A stretch of 64,000 bases of DNA from Biomphalaria glabrata (GCF_947242115.1 NC_074725.1:9338011-9402010), one strand, 5' to 3'. Numbered from the stretch's first letter, positions 45,601-56,200 are shown. Translations and numbers: made by a program. Notes: generated by a model not told the origin, from the letters alone.

Positions 45601-48600
45601 ATATATTGGCCTTAAGTCACTCTAAAGAAAACCCAAATAGTCTGATATATTTGAGGAATCAAAATTATGTCTAGGAAATCATCGATGAAATAAAATTAAC
45701 TAAATTAAACTAAGCCGCCAATGACTGGTGGAGTTACTGGAACTGTCATCTTGCTTATGCCTGTCAGATACTGGTGCAAGCAAGCAATTGTTCATTCATG
45801 AAAAGGATAAAAAACAAACTGAGGCCACGAGATGAACTCTTAACATCATAGATTTGGTGGAAGAAGAGCAAATTTAAGGAACTCGCAAAATATATTTATT
45901 GCATGTATGTTGTTGTTTTTTAAATTAAAACTGAAGCAGTGTTAATAAATTATTAGGCTATAGGTCAACCAAAAATAATATATTGCAATTATAAAATAAA
46001 TACAAACTTGAACTTGTTAACAAAGACGGGTGAGCATTTTACAATCTTATTTCTTAAATTCTCTTTTCTATAGAACACACATGTGCATAACAAACTATAC
46101 TTTACAGGACTGAAAGTTGTAATATTTTAAGTGGCGCATCTGAATCAGAAGTGAAAACAAAATGGCGCATAGAGCCAAAAGTTTGGCCACCCCTATAGTA
46201 AAGTAAATAGATCTAAGTATTCATGAAAATTGTATAACAATTAATGGACCATTTAATGGTTGTAGGTGTTCTTGGCAACGGTCTTGTTGATGATTTAACA
46301 ACGAAAGTCTGGCAAGAGACGCTTGCAGTCAATCTGTCTGCACCTTTCATTCTGACCAGAGCATTCTTTCCCTTGATGAAGAAGCGAGGTGAGTTATTGT
46401 TCTTTGGTTGAAATAAGTAATACGTCACAGCAGGGAACTTTGTAATTTCACGCGGTGTTAGTAAAATGACATTTGCAAATAGATTAAAACAAAAACCAGT
46501 TTTATAGTCTCTAGGCTTGGATAGACACATCTGACTTACTCTATCTACATTCTTAAATGTGTGAAGCTTTAGCCTACCAATTGCCAAATTTCCTTTTTTT
46601 TTATATAGTCTTAATCTTTATATTAAAACAATGACAGCCAACACAAATACATGCCATGTTTTATTTACTTTTTCACAATAACAACTATCACTCTGCATAG
46701 CTCCATATGTGTTTAGAACACTAGCCTCAATCTGTAGCGTTGGATAGCTCCATAAGTGTTTAGAACACAAGCCTCAATCTGTAGCGTTGGATAGCTCCAT
46801 AAGTGTTTAGAACACAAGCCTCAATCTGTAGCGTTGGATAGCTCCATAAGTGTTTAGAACACTAGCCTCAATCTGTAGCGTTGGATAGCTCCATAAGTGT
46901 TTAGAACACAAGCCTCAATCTGTAGCGTTGGATAGCTCCATAAGTGTTTAGAACACAAGCCTCAATCTGTAGCGTTGGATAGCTCCATAAGTGTTTAGAA
47001 CACTAGCCTCAATCTGTAGCGTTGGATAGCTCCATAAGTGTTTAGAACACAAGCCTCAATCTGTAGCGTTGGATAGCTCCATAAGTGTTTAGAACACAAG
47101 CCTCAATCTGTAGCGTTGGATAGCTCCATAAGTGTTTAGAACACTAGCCTCAATCTGTAGCGTTGGATAGCTCCATAAGTGTTTAGAACACTAGCCTCAA
47201 TCTGTAGCGTTGGATAGCTCCATAAGTGTTTAGAACACTAGCCTCAATCTGTAGCGTTGGATAGCTCCATAAGTGTTTAGAACACAAGCCTCAATCTGTA
47301 GCGTTGGATAGCTCCATAAGTGTTTAGAACACTAGCCTCAATCTGTAGCGTTGGATAGCTCCATAAGTGTTTAGAACACAAGCCTCAATCTGTAGCGTTG
47401 GATAGCTCCATAAGTGTTTAGAACACTAGCCTCAATCTGTAGCGTTGGATAGCTCCATAAGTGTTTAGAACACTAGCCTCAATCTGTAGCGTTGGATAGC
47501 TCCATAAGTGTTTAGAACACTAGCCTCAATCTGTAGCGTTGGATAGCTCCATAAGTGTTTAGAACACTAGCCTCAATCTGTAGCGTTGGATAGCTCCATA
47601 TGTGTTTAGAACACTAGCCTCAATCTGTAGCGTTGGATAGCTCCATAAGTGTTTAGAACACAAGCCTCAATCTGTAGCGTTGGATAGCTCCATAAGTGTT
47701 TAGAACACAAGCCTCAATCTGTAGCGTTGGATAGCTCCATAAGTGTTTAGAACACTAGCCTCAATCTGTAGCGTTGGATAGCTCCATAAGTGTTTAGAAC
47801 ACTAGCCTCAATCTGTAGCGTTGGATAGCTCCATAAGTGTTTAGAACACTAGCCTCAATCTGTAGCGTTGGATAGCTCCATATGTGTTTAGAACACTAGC
47901 CTCAATCTGTAGCGTTGGATAGCTCCATAAGTGTTTAGAACACAAGCCTCAATCTGTAGCGTTGGATAGCTCCATAAGTGTTTAGAACACAAGCCTCAAT
48001 CTGTAGCGTTGGATAGCTCCATAAGTGTTTAGAACACTAGCCTCAATCTGTAGCGTTGGATAGCTCCATAAGTGTTTAGAACACTAGCCTCAATCTGTAG
48101 CGTTGGATAGCTCCATAAGTGTTTAGAACACAAGCCTCAATCTGTAGCGTTGGATAGCTCCATAATCTTGAGTCGCCATCTGAAACACTGCAATCATCTA
48201 TAATTCTCGGAATCGAAGATATTGCCATTAATCTTGAACTATCAAAAAAAAAAAGATATCAGATTTAAGAAATTCAGAAACAACAAACAAACAGAAAATT
48301 CACAAAAGTTGCAATTAAATCAAACATACAGTTCAATATGTTATAAGCCTGTATCAACATTTTTTTGTTCAAACTCTGTCGGGAAAAAAATGTATTGGGA
48401 AAAAAAAAGTCATTCCCTAGAAGTTCAAGATAATGACCTCATTTAATTGATTACTTAACATGAAAGATATAATGAAAAGTATGGGAATATGATGAAGTCT
48501 CTTGTCATAGGTTGGGGAAGAATTGTCAACATGTCTTCCATAATGGGTCAAGCTGGGGAGATTGGAAACGTTGCCTATTGCTCTACAAAGTCGGCGCTCA

Positions 48601-51600
48601 TCGGATTCTCTCGGGTGAGCCTTTAGATAGCTTATTGTAAATATGTTTGGTTTTAAAAAACTGTTGTTTTATTGATCAAATAAAATTAATCGTGCATCCA
48701 GGTGAGGAGGCGGAGGGGGGACCTGCATGACATTGTGCAGCAACAATCTGTATACAGAATTAGTTCGACGTGTTGATAATCTTAATTCTTATTTAATGCC
48801 TGATTGTGTTTCTCTACTTCCATCTCTACCAAGAACAAAAAAAGGAGGATGATTGTGACACTGGAGGAAGAATCCTCTCCCCTCCATTTTCTCCGGACAC
48901 GGAGTTTGGTTGGGGGGGGGGGACGTTACACTTTGTTTTTTCAGATAGTGAAAAAAAAAATTATGCGCCCCATCCTCTTTTTCTCTAAACTCATTTTGCG
49001 GGTCTATTCGTCAAATAAGGATTTTAGTTACTTTGTACGCTTTTGAGAGTTACATTTTATTTGTTATGCCAACGTTATTTCTCAGCGAGATGTCATTCTG
49101 ATCCGTTAATACAGTCAATGGTATGATAACAGTGACCTATTTAATGTAATAGAGTACACTTAATCATAAGTAATTATTCATGTAGACACGGGTATAAAAG
49201 CACATTTCTTATCCCACAAGCTAGAAAAAATCCACACAAGTAATTCTCCTTGCTGCATAGATAGCATGAATTGGTTATCTGATCCTGCTGGTTAATAACA
49301 TTGATTTGTTGACGTTCACGTCTAATTAATATTGTGACTATGTTCGGTCTCTGGAATACCAATTGGTCTTTCATTCTTAGGTTTTATTTTATTTTAGTGA
49401 TAATGCCAGAGTTCTGAAAATTTGTATTAATAAAAAATGTCTATATAATATCCGGATGGTAATGTAAACAACTGACCGTCATTGACCCCTGAGGGGGCCA
49501 AAAGTCTACTCAAACATCATTGTTCACTTTAAAACAAATCTAAGAAATTTAAAACTTTGTTTAATTGCACTAGGTTGTGGCCCTTGAAGGCGCTCAGCAT
49601 GGAGTCACTTGTAATGCAGTCTGTCCTGGATTAGTGGATGCTCCAAGTAAGTGATCCTCCTCGGAACCATTGCTATCTTCATTGATAACATAAACATAAA
49701 CTGTGAATTTAAGACACGCTAACACTGCTAATATATACGCTGAATACGATTAAAGAGGCAGGTTTGACTTCTTGTGAACAGGTCATAGAGAATTCAGAAG
49801 CACACTGTGGGTGAAAAATAAATGAGACATAAAAATCTTAGAATATTATTATTGTTGTTCGATTCATTTCTTTAGTTCTTCAAGATCAGACAATTTGTCC
49901 AAACTAGTAAAGAAATGAAGAGTCGCCTTTGACGCATTAGAAGAAGTGGATAACGAATCATACACATCATAGCAATGTATAGACTCTAATCTTGTTTCAT
50001 ACACATCATAGCAATGTATAGACTCTAATCTTGTTTCATACACATCATAGCAATGTATAGACTCTAATCTTGTTTCATACACATCATAGCAATGTATAGA
50101 CTCTAATCTTGTTTCATACACATCATAGCAATGTATAGACTCTAATCTTGTTTCATACACATCATAGCAATGTATAGACTCTAATCTTGTTTCATACACA
50201 TCATAGCAATGTATAGACTCTAATCTTGTTTCATACACATCATAGCAATGTATAGACTCTAATCTTGTTTCATACACATCATAGCAATGTATAGACTCTA
50301 ATCTTGTTTCATTGGCATCTTGCATAGTTGCCCTGCATTAATGAAACGTAATTATTTCTTTCTATTCTCAGTGGGTCACGTGTTTGCTAAGAACCTGTCG
50401 GCACAGGCAGCGACGTCAAGTTCCAATAAGGTAACATCATTGTATTAAAAAAATATTATTCTCTTTGTTCTTATCTTCGTGGTTATAAATATGAATATAT
50501 CCCCAGAGCTTAAGGCCCCGATGTTAAGTATGGAGTTGTAGGACTAAACCGATACACATTTATTCTCATATCTATTCTTTGTCTTAGCAAGCCTAGTCGG
50601 CACTTTGGGGGGGGGTAGTAAAAAAAAAGTAAAGTTCCCCTTTCAGACCTTTCAGATGATGTAAAGGTCATCTGTTTCTGTGGCCTACGGTTATCGTGGG
50701 TGTCATGTGGACAGCACAACGACCAACCGCCTTTACTTTTCCCCAACTAATGTCAGGTACCCATTGGAGCTGGGTTGACTCAGAGGCGCCCGAAGATCCC
50801 AAAATTAAAAATCCCCGTCTTCACCAGGATTCGAACCCCGGACTCCGGTACGGAAGCCAAGGGCTTTACCGCTTAGCCACCGCGCCTCATTGGGGGGGGG
50901 GGGTAGTAGTGCAAATAAAATACAGGGATATTTGATAGCCACCGATGTATAGTCTAATTAATTAAAATATACGTATTATCGTTAAACGCGAGATAACGGA
51001 ATTATCTTTGTACTGGTTGTCCCTGGTCAGGACCGGCCTTGGTTGGGCATAGACAAACTAGGCAGCGGCTTAGGGCCTCCGATCTGTGGGGGGCCTCGCA
51101 AAGGAATAAAAAAAAGGCTTTTTTTTAGAGTTCTGTGACTGTCTTCTATCCTAATTTTATAGCTCTGCGTCTCTACAGTGACTTAAGATTTATTGTATTA
51201 GACTATCTATATCAGAGGACACATGTTGCTTCCGTTTGGTGAAAATGTCAAAATGTTATTTTGATTTATTGTATTAGACTATGTTATTTTGATTTATTGT
51301 ATTAGACTATCTATATCAGAGGACACATGTTGCTTCCGTTTGGTGAAAATGTCAAAATGTTATTTTGAGTCTGGTGCATCAAAACGGCAACGAAAAGCAA
51401 AGTTGTAGATGTTACTTTCAACATAAGAATGTGACATATTAAATGTCCTTATTCGTCACTTGCATTGTCGAAAAAAAAAAAAACGGAATTTTACCTAAAC
51501 GATTTGAAGAAATGGTGCATGGATTCCAATATTGTGTTCACTTTTGCATCTAGTTCAGATATTGATCCCAAGTATTTATGCAATTAACCGCAACTATTTT

Positions 51601-54600
51601 CTAGCATTGTTCCAGATACTGTCTCGTTTTCTGTTTTACTTATGGTCATGGTTTGAATACTGCTGTTCCAAATGTCCCCACTGTACAGTATTGAGAATTC
51701 CGATCATTGTTACATCGGGTTAAAGAGCTGTTCAATGTTGAAATTAATCATAAACTAATGAAGAGCGGCTGTGACGTAAGATCGCCTAAATCGTTTGGCA
51801 ATGATATCTATCATTGGCAGAGGCGGCTTAGCAGTGCGCGGGGCCCTGGGCGAACGTCATATGCGGGGCCTGATCCGTAAGGGAAGAATACGTATAGCGT
51901 ACTACGTCACGCTAACGAGATCGCCCGTCTCTTAAGGCTAAGAACTTATTTTTGTTACCAAACTTACTATCTCATGTAAGTACTGTACTGCCTTTTAACT
52001 ACATAAACTGAAAGTGTTCTCCACCTTCACTTCTGGATCTGATACGTCCACAAAACGCTATGTTTATGTGTGGCTAATATCAAGCGTGCAGTCAAGGATG
52101 ACGGGAAAATAAACCATCACATTTACAAGTTCGTTTTGAATCCTATATCCGAGATACTGGTCGTGAGCCTCGGCATTCTTAGTTCTCCGAAGATATTCTT
52201 GCATTGGGTCGATTTTGTCAAACATCTCAACCAAGCGTCAAAACTGACCGTTGTTTGGCGCATAAAGGTTTTGTTCTTCCACGAAATGCGCTGTTTATGT
52301 GTGTGTTTATGTGTGTGTGTGTGTTTGTGTGTGTATTTGTTTTTTTTGGTCCCCGCTGCCATTCTCCGTCGTCCTGCGGGAGATTTGGACTAGGAAGTAG
52401 ATTATCTTCAACTCTGAAGGAACATCCGAATTAGCTTTCGTTTGCTGATTGGCCTCCAGTAGCTCTCGTGCCAAACAACTTACTATGAAAAAAAACAACT
52501 TAGTCTTCAGTCTTTGGTATAAGAACAAAGTGTACGATTGGAGCAACAGTGGTCCATTGACTTTCGCAGATCCGATTTTGTAATGAAAAAAAATACATCC
52601 GAGTTTTTTGTAAACTGAAACACGGGTTTTTTCACAGCCACCCGATGTATATGCACATAGCCTATTGGGGAAAAATGAATACATCATCGTCAAAGTTTCT
52701 GGGTGCTGACTGGCCGAAATAACTCTACGAGCTAGGCCACAGTACAAAACAAGGGATCCTTCTCACACACCCTCGTCCTTTTTGTTTTCTATGGCGGAGT
52801 AAACTAACAGTATATTTACTATATTGGCCTACGTGCCAATTCTTTCTATAGTGTAACGCGACATCTTATCTTATCTTATATAATACAGACGTTACTTCAA
52901 AAAAGAAGATGATTACGTCCTACGTGTCAAGAATTTAGTCATGCATATTAACCAATGACTTTAATTCTGCCAAGTCACTGGTTTTCCTGGCTAGCTCAGG
53001 CAACCCATCCCATTCTCTAATAGCACTAGGGAAGAAGGAGTGTTGTATAAGAAACTTTGACGATGATGTATTCATTTTTCCCCAATAGGCTATGTGCATA
53101 TACATTGGGTGGCTGTGAAAAAACCCGTGTTTCAGTTTACAAAAAAAAACACAAAAAAACATAACAGTATTGTATGACTCTTTATTTACGAAATAAGTGT
53201 TTCGGCTAAGTGTTTTTTTTTTATGTCAAAGTCAACTTTTAAACAGTGATAGCCGCTTAGAATGCTATCTTTACCGAAACTGAACGGTATTTCGAAACCA
53301 AAAATGTCAAATTAAGAGCTTACCTTTGTAATTGGTATCATATAGATGCCTGGAAATATTGAGCGACAATTTCTAGTTTATGAGAACTGAACTGGTTTTC
53401 GAACCTGACGGTTACAAAGGAATCAATCAGGCGAGGGCCTTGGCGCGGTCGCCCCACTTTCCACCCCCTATGGCAGCTACTGATCATTGGAGACAAGAGA
53501 CCAGTCTAAAGATTATTCGCAATTTATTCGAGATTATGTTATCACCCAGGCACGAAAAAAAAAGTATAGTTTTGTTGTTGTTGTTGAATGCCTATGACAT
53601 TTGCACGATATGTTTAAGAAGCTTGCGGAGCGCTAGTTGAAAGGTACGGTAATAGCCAAAATATTTATATTTCAGTTATTTGTTCATCTTGAAATATCTT
53701 ATAGATACTGGAAGCCTACTTTGTTTTTTTTTTTTTTTTTGTTTTGTTTTTTTTTGTTTTGTTTCTGGTGGTGAAGTGGAAGATAATATTTCATGGCAGG
53801 TTTAAATCCTATCGGCAACTGGGCTATCTATGCCTATCTTAAATCTTGAAATATGTACCAGACATTAAATAACAAGGAAAACCAGTTTCTAAATGCATGT
53901 GCTGGTATAAAAACATTCTTATTATAATGGACCACTGAAGCGCTAACCTTTTCAATGTCCCATAGATTACAAGTAAAATTGTTACAAGCAGGTAGTGCAG
54001 GTATAAGGGAGATTATTCTACATATAGTAATCTGCTCTTTGATTACGTTTTGAAATATCCGGGTTACATTCTTTGAGCAATAAAATACAAAAAGATAGAA
54101 AAAGAAGAGAAAGGGATGTGAAGAAATGTGACGGTATTAGGGAACCAAAAGGAAAACATAACAAATGAAAATTGAAAGGAGAATTGAGATTTTAAACAAT
54201 GTCAATGACGGTTTATTGAGAAATCTCACTATGGTCCAGTATGTTAACTATGTTAGTATATATATATATATACATATTAGACTACTTTTGGCTACATGTA
54301 GAATGTCCTAGAACTTATTCTACACGTACATTATAAAAAAAATAGCTTATCAGTAGTTTCTTATTCTGTACATCAGATACACAGAAGACTATTCATGAAA
54401 ACCATTAGACCTACAAAGTGATAGTTAAGCAAAGTGTGCTATAGCTTAAAGCGTTTGAGTTATAATTCATAAAGGCCATACCAGTAGAGAGTAGATCTAT
54501 ATCAGAATAAAATATATTCGACAGATTATAAGCTATACCGCTTCCTACGCAATCAAATGTCTTGAAAAAAAATTCAATTCTTTTGCTTTTTTTTTTTTTT

Positions 54601-54754
54601 GTTTCAGGACGATCTTCTTAAAGAACGAATTCCGATTGGTCGTTTAATCACCATTAGTGAGGTAGCTGGTCTAGTGGCATTTCTCTGTTCTGATGTAGCC
54701 TCAAGTATGTCTGGTTCTCCTGTGACTATAGATGGAGCCTATGTTGCCAGATAA
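42610..54754 (+). CDS. SDR2: tandem paralogue of SDR1, 7 exons, 263 aa
   Basis: Exons: 42610-42770, 44952-45076, 46266-46388, 48511-48614, 49574-49646, 50372-50430, 54608-54754; GT-AG throughout, 792 nt. Intron positions and phases equal those of SDR1; exons 2 and 6 are shorter by two codons and one codon. SDR motifs: TGSTTGIG (13-20), NNAG, N118, S146, Y159, K163. The 3-hydroxybutyrate-dehydrogenase carboxylate positions are L98, M148, N156 and F200, so even the Lys kept in SDR1 is lost, and the terminal DGG is DGA. This suggests a substrate different from the bacterial enzyme and possibly from SDR1. Exon 5 is 97% identical to SDR1, against about 80% in exons 3 and 7. The exon 2 acceptor lies in the last unit of a 35-bp minisatellite. 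Introns also hold a hAT element and two further arrays. Confidence 0.93.
43435..43885 (+). mobile_element. LINE C-terminal fragment with (ATG)n tail (SDR2 intron 1)
   Basis: It encodes KWRWIGHTLRKNNNRARQIL, WNPQGTRRRGRPKRTWRR and DRGEWRVFTNALR, the conserved C-terminus of a non-LTR retrotransposon polyprotein (RTE-like, assignment tentative). The stop is followed by an (ATG)n tail, the usual 3' end of such elements. The upstream part is frame-broken. Confidence 0.85.
44010..44951 (+). repeat. Minisatellite, 35-bp unit, about 27 copies, abutting SDR2 exon 2
   Basis: The unit reads TTTCATGTCTATATTTTCTA then TTGTATACCAAACAG, with TTC/TTG and GTC/GCC variants. Every unit ends in a CAAACAG acceptor after a pyrimidine-rich run. 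The final AG, at 44950-44951, is the acceptor of SDR2 exon 2. The period is not a multiple of three, yet all three forward frames are free of stops through the array. Confidence 0.97.
45251..46195. mobile_element. Non-autonomous hAT element with perfect 8-bp duplication (SDR2 intron 2)
   Basis: The ends CAAGGGTGGCCAAC and GTTTGGCCACCCCTA are near inverted repeats. TAGTAAAG flanks both sides exactly (45243-45250 and 46196-46203). Sub-terminal GTGGCGCATT blocks recur at both ends. About 945 bp, without recognisable transposase, so it depends on a partner. The perfect duplication implies a fairly recent insertion. Confidence 0.88.
46697..48163. repeat. Minisatellite, 47-bp unit, about 31 copies (SDR2 intron 3)
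   Basis: The unit joins ATAGCTCCATAAGTGTTTAG, AACACTAGCCTCAATCTG and TAGCGTTGG. Variation is almost confined to two sites: ACTAG/ACAAG, and CATAAG/CATATG in units 1, 20 and 26. The units are contiguous without spacers. Confidence 0.97.
48615..49573. other. SDR2 intron 4, unassigned
   Basis: AT-rich with poly-G (48910s) and poly-A tracts; short overlapping frames without homology. No repeat family recognised. Confidence 0.4.
49962..50313. repeat. Minisatellite, 39-bp unit, 9 copies (SDR2 intron 5)
   Basis: The unit joins TCATACACATCATAGCAATG and TATAGACTCTAATCTTGTT. Copies look identical. Because 39 is divisible by three, the minus strand reads as nine repeats of YETRLESIHCYDV within an open frame of 153 codons (50325-49864). 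Confidence 0.95.
50627..50888 (-). mobile_element. SINE family B, full copy (SDR2 intron 6)
   Basis: On the minus strand: GAGGCGCGGTGGCTAAGCGG head, B-box GGGGTTCGAATCC, body CAACCCAGCTCCAATGGGTA, end GGTCTGAAAGGGGAAC. The A and B boxes are better than in the 20692 copy. Confidence 0.85.
51031..51860 (+). mobile_element. Decayed hAT element related to the 17784 MITE
   Basis: The left end CAGGACCGGCCTTGGTTGGG with AAACTAGGCAGCGGCTTAGG matches the MITE at 17784-18033. A broken frame carries an N-terminal SGASKRQRKAKL-like piece near 51370 and a C-terminal RLNRLAMISI piece near 51790, both usual in hAT transposases. It contains an internal near-tandem duplication (about 51191-51275 and 51293-51372). 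The right end is near GGCGGCTTAGCAGTGCGCGG. Confidence 0.6.
52085..52745 (-). mobile_element. Fragment of a TTF/DUF4371-type hAT transposase
   Basis: On the minus strand one frame gives LVEMFDKIDPMQEYLRRTKN and then QYLGYRIQNELVN, typical of the DUF4371 region. Upstream, CEKTRVSVYKKLGCIFF resembles the NGEK-R-WLVYS zinc-finger entry. A SINE family A 3' part (plus strand, about 52362-52432) is inserted between them. The frame is broken. Confidence 0.5.
52604..53146. repeat. Inverted duplication, ~97-bp arms around a LINE fragment
   Basis: The left arm (52604-52700) and the reverse complement of 53050-53146 agree at all but about one base. The 349-bp centre includes the LINE 3' fragment at 52864-53049, which touches the right arm. 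The left arm continues outward as part of a decayed transposase; the right arm does not. Confidence 0.85.
52864..53049 (-). mobile_element. LINE 3' end fragment (SDR2 intron 6)
   Basis: On the minus strand it encodes FFPSAIREWDGLPELARKTS and LKSLVNMHD, then stop and the short 3' UTR to TATATAAGATAAGATAAGAT. It is close to the 32448-35145 element, so fairly recent. Confidence 0.88.
53163..54607. other. Rest of SDR2 intron 6, unassigned
   Basis: It contains T-rich tracts (53711-53765) and a short (TA)n at 54258-54272. No gene or clear repeat seen. Confidence 0.4.
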
Positions 54755-54818
54755 CAGATTTAGTAGAATCTTTTCTGATACTTTTTTGTTTACACATAAG
54801 CCTAATATGAGTTTGGCT

Positions 54819-54824
54819 AATAAA
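54819..54824 (+). terminator. Polyadenylation signal of SDR2
   Basis: AATAAA about 65 bases after the stop codon. Confidence 0.6.
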
Positions 54825-54909
54825 ATTATATAAATTGAAGTCCATATGTATAAATCATTAAAACTAGAAAAAAAAACAATTTTGCATATTATAGGTCTGT
54901 ATGTAGATA

Positions 54910-55089
54910 CAATGGCGTAGCAAGGTACCCGCATACAAAAAGGCGTCCCAATATGCATAGCATATGTGAGAATTGATCATTGACAAAATATAAACCCGAG
55001 TCCATCCATTAATTATCAGTAGTTATCAACTTTCCAAAACAAACAAAAAAAAAATGTGGGCCTGGGCCAAAACGAGTTCTACGCCACTG
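54910..55089. mobile_element. Small MITE with CAnTGGCGTAG ends
   Basis: The left end CAATGGCGTAGCAAGG and right end TTCTACGCCACTG form short inverted repeats. A similar end (CCAGTGGCGAAGCAAG) occurs at 62180. No clear target duplication. Confidence 0.5.
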
Positions 55090-55359
55090 TAAAATATGCT
55101 CAGTAGTCTAAAAATCATTAAAAACTTAAAAAAAAAAAGGTTTATGTGATGCTCATGCATAGTATTTTTTATTTAGATCATCGTATGTTTTTAGGAAAGA
55201 ATGTACGAATTGTGTTAGCGTTTGAGTTTTAGCATAACATTGTCTCGTGTAGTCAGTGTTTTGTTTTTTGAAAAAATTAAAGGATATTATAAGTGTGAAT
55301 CGTAAATAAATGTTGGCTATCAGAGTTTATATATTTTGTTTTGCTGACGTATCTATCTA

Positions 55360-55510
55360 GCTAGCTAGCTGCCTGGTCGTGTGGTATGCGCCCTGGGCTG
55401 TGGTTCGATGATTTTGGGGATTAGCCTTGCCCGGCGCCATACCGCGGGAGTTTTGAGCTAGTGTATAGTTATCTTCAAATCTGACGGAATATTCTTAATA
55501 TATAAAATAA
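55360..55510 (+). mobile_element. SINE family A, copy 6
   Basis: Head GCTGCCTGGTCGTGTGGTAT, B-box-like GTGGTTCGATGA, body with TAGTTATCTTCAAATCTGAC and GGAATATTC end. Confidence 0.7.
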
Positions 55511-55745
55511 ACAAAACTATATTTCTCTCTCTTTCTCGGTCTCCGATAGAGGGAGAGAGAATGTATAAAGAGTGAATGAAAGAGAAAATGTTTACTTTCA
55601 TAAACCTAAAAAGTAAAGAAACATATAGGTCCTTGTTTGTCCTAAAATATAAATGCTTATTTATTGACATTCATCAGAAAAGTTCTGATGTCTTTAAACT
55701 CCAGTAGAGCAAGAGTTTCCTTTCAAAATTCCTATAAATAAATAA

Positions 55746-55747
<2 letters not shown>

Positions 55748-55812
<65 letters not shown>
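55748..55812. repeat. (TA)n microsatellite
   Basis: A long uninterrupted TA run. Further TA tracts lie at 56408-56483 in the next repeat block. Confidence 0.95.
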
Positions 55813-55814
<2 letters not shown>

Positions 55815-55939
55815 TATGTGTTCCTAGATAAATTAAAGAACTACTAAGGATTGCTTATTGCTCTTGTTGTCTATTAATGTATTAAGGGCCTATAAATTCA
55901 TATTAGAATATTTTTCAAGTACAACATTATTCAAAAGGT

Positions 55940-56200
55940 CCTTTTTTAACAGTATGAATAATGAGCTTTAGGTCGGGAGAATGCGTTTTTGCAGTGAAGA
56001 ATGCAAGAAAGCGCTTTTGGCGTCGGGGCTTCGCACCCTGTATATATATAGGCCTATATGAGAATAAAAAAAAGCAGCATTTCTCAACCTTCGGCGAAAA
56101 ACAAAACAACTGGGGCAGCGCTATAAAAGCGTTTTCTTGCTTTTTTTCACTGCAGAAACGCATTCTCCTGACAAGTACAGATCATTATTCATAATTATCT
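55940..56200. repeat. Imperfect inverted repeat, possible MITE
   Basis: GGAGAATGCGTTTTTGCAGT near 55977 faces its near complement near 56145 (GGAGAATGCGTTTCTGCAGT on the minus strand), and AAGAAAGCGCTTTTGGC faces AAGAAAACGCTTTTATAGC. The arms are about 75 bp and the spacer about 100 bp. GCACCCTGTATATATA occurs inside and again near 56402. Confidence 0.6.

Noticed and set aside
46697-48163. CRISPR-like repeat array
   Set aside because: Units are contiguous with no unique spacers, and the surrounding genes are spliced animal genes; this is a minisatellite.
52070-52393. Plus-strand ORF starting MANIKRAVKDDGK
   Set aside because: It is the opposite strand of a decayed hAT transposase, whose minus-strand reading has recognisable family motifs.
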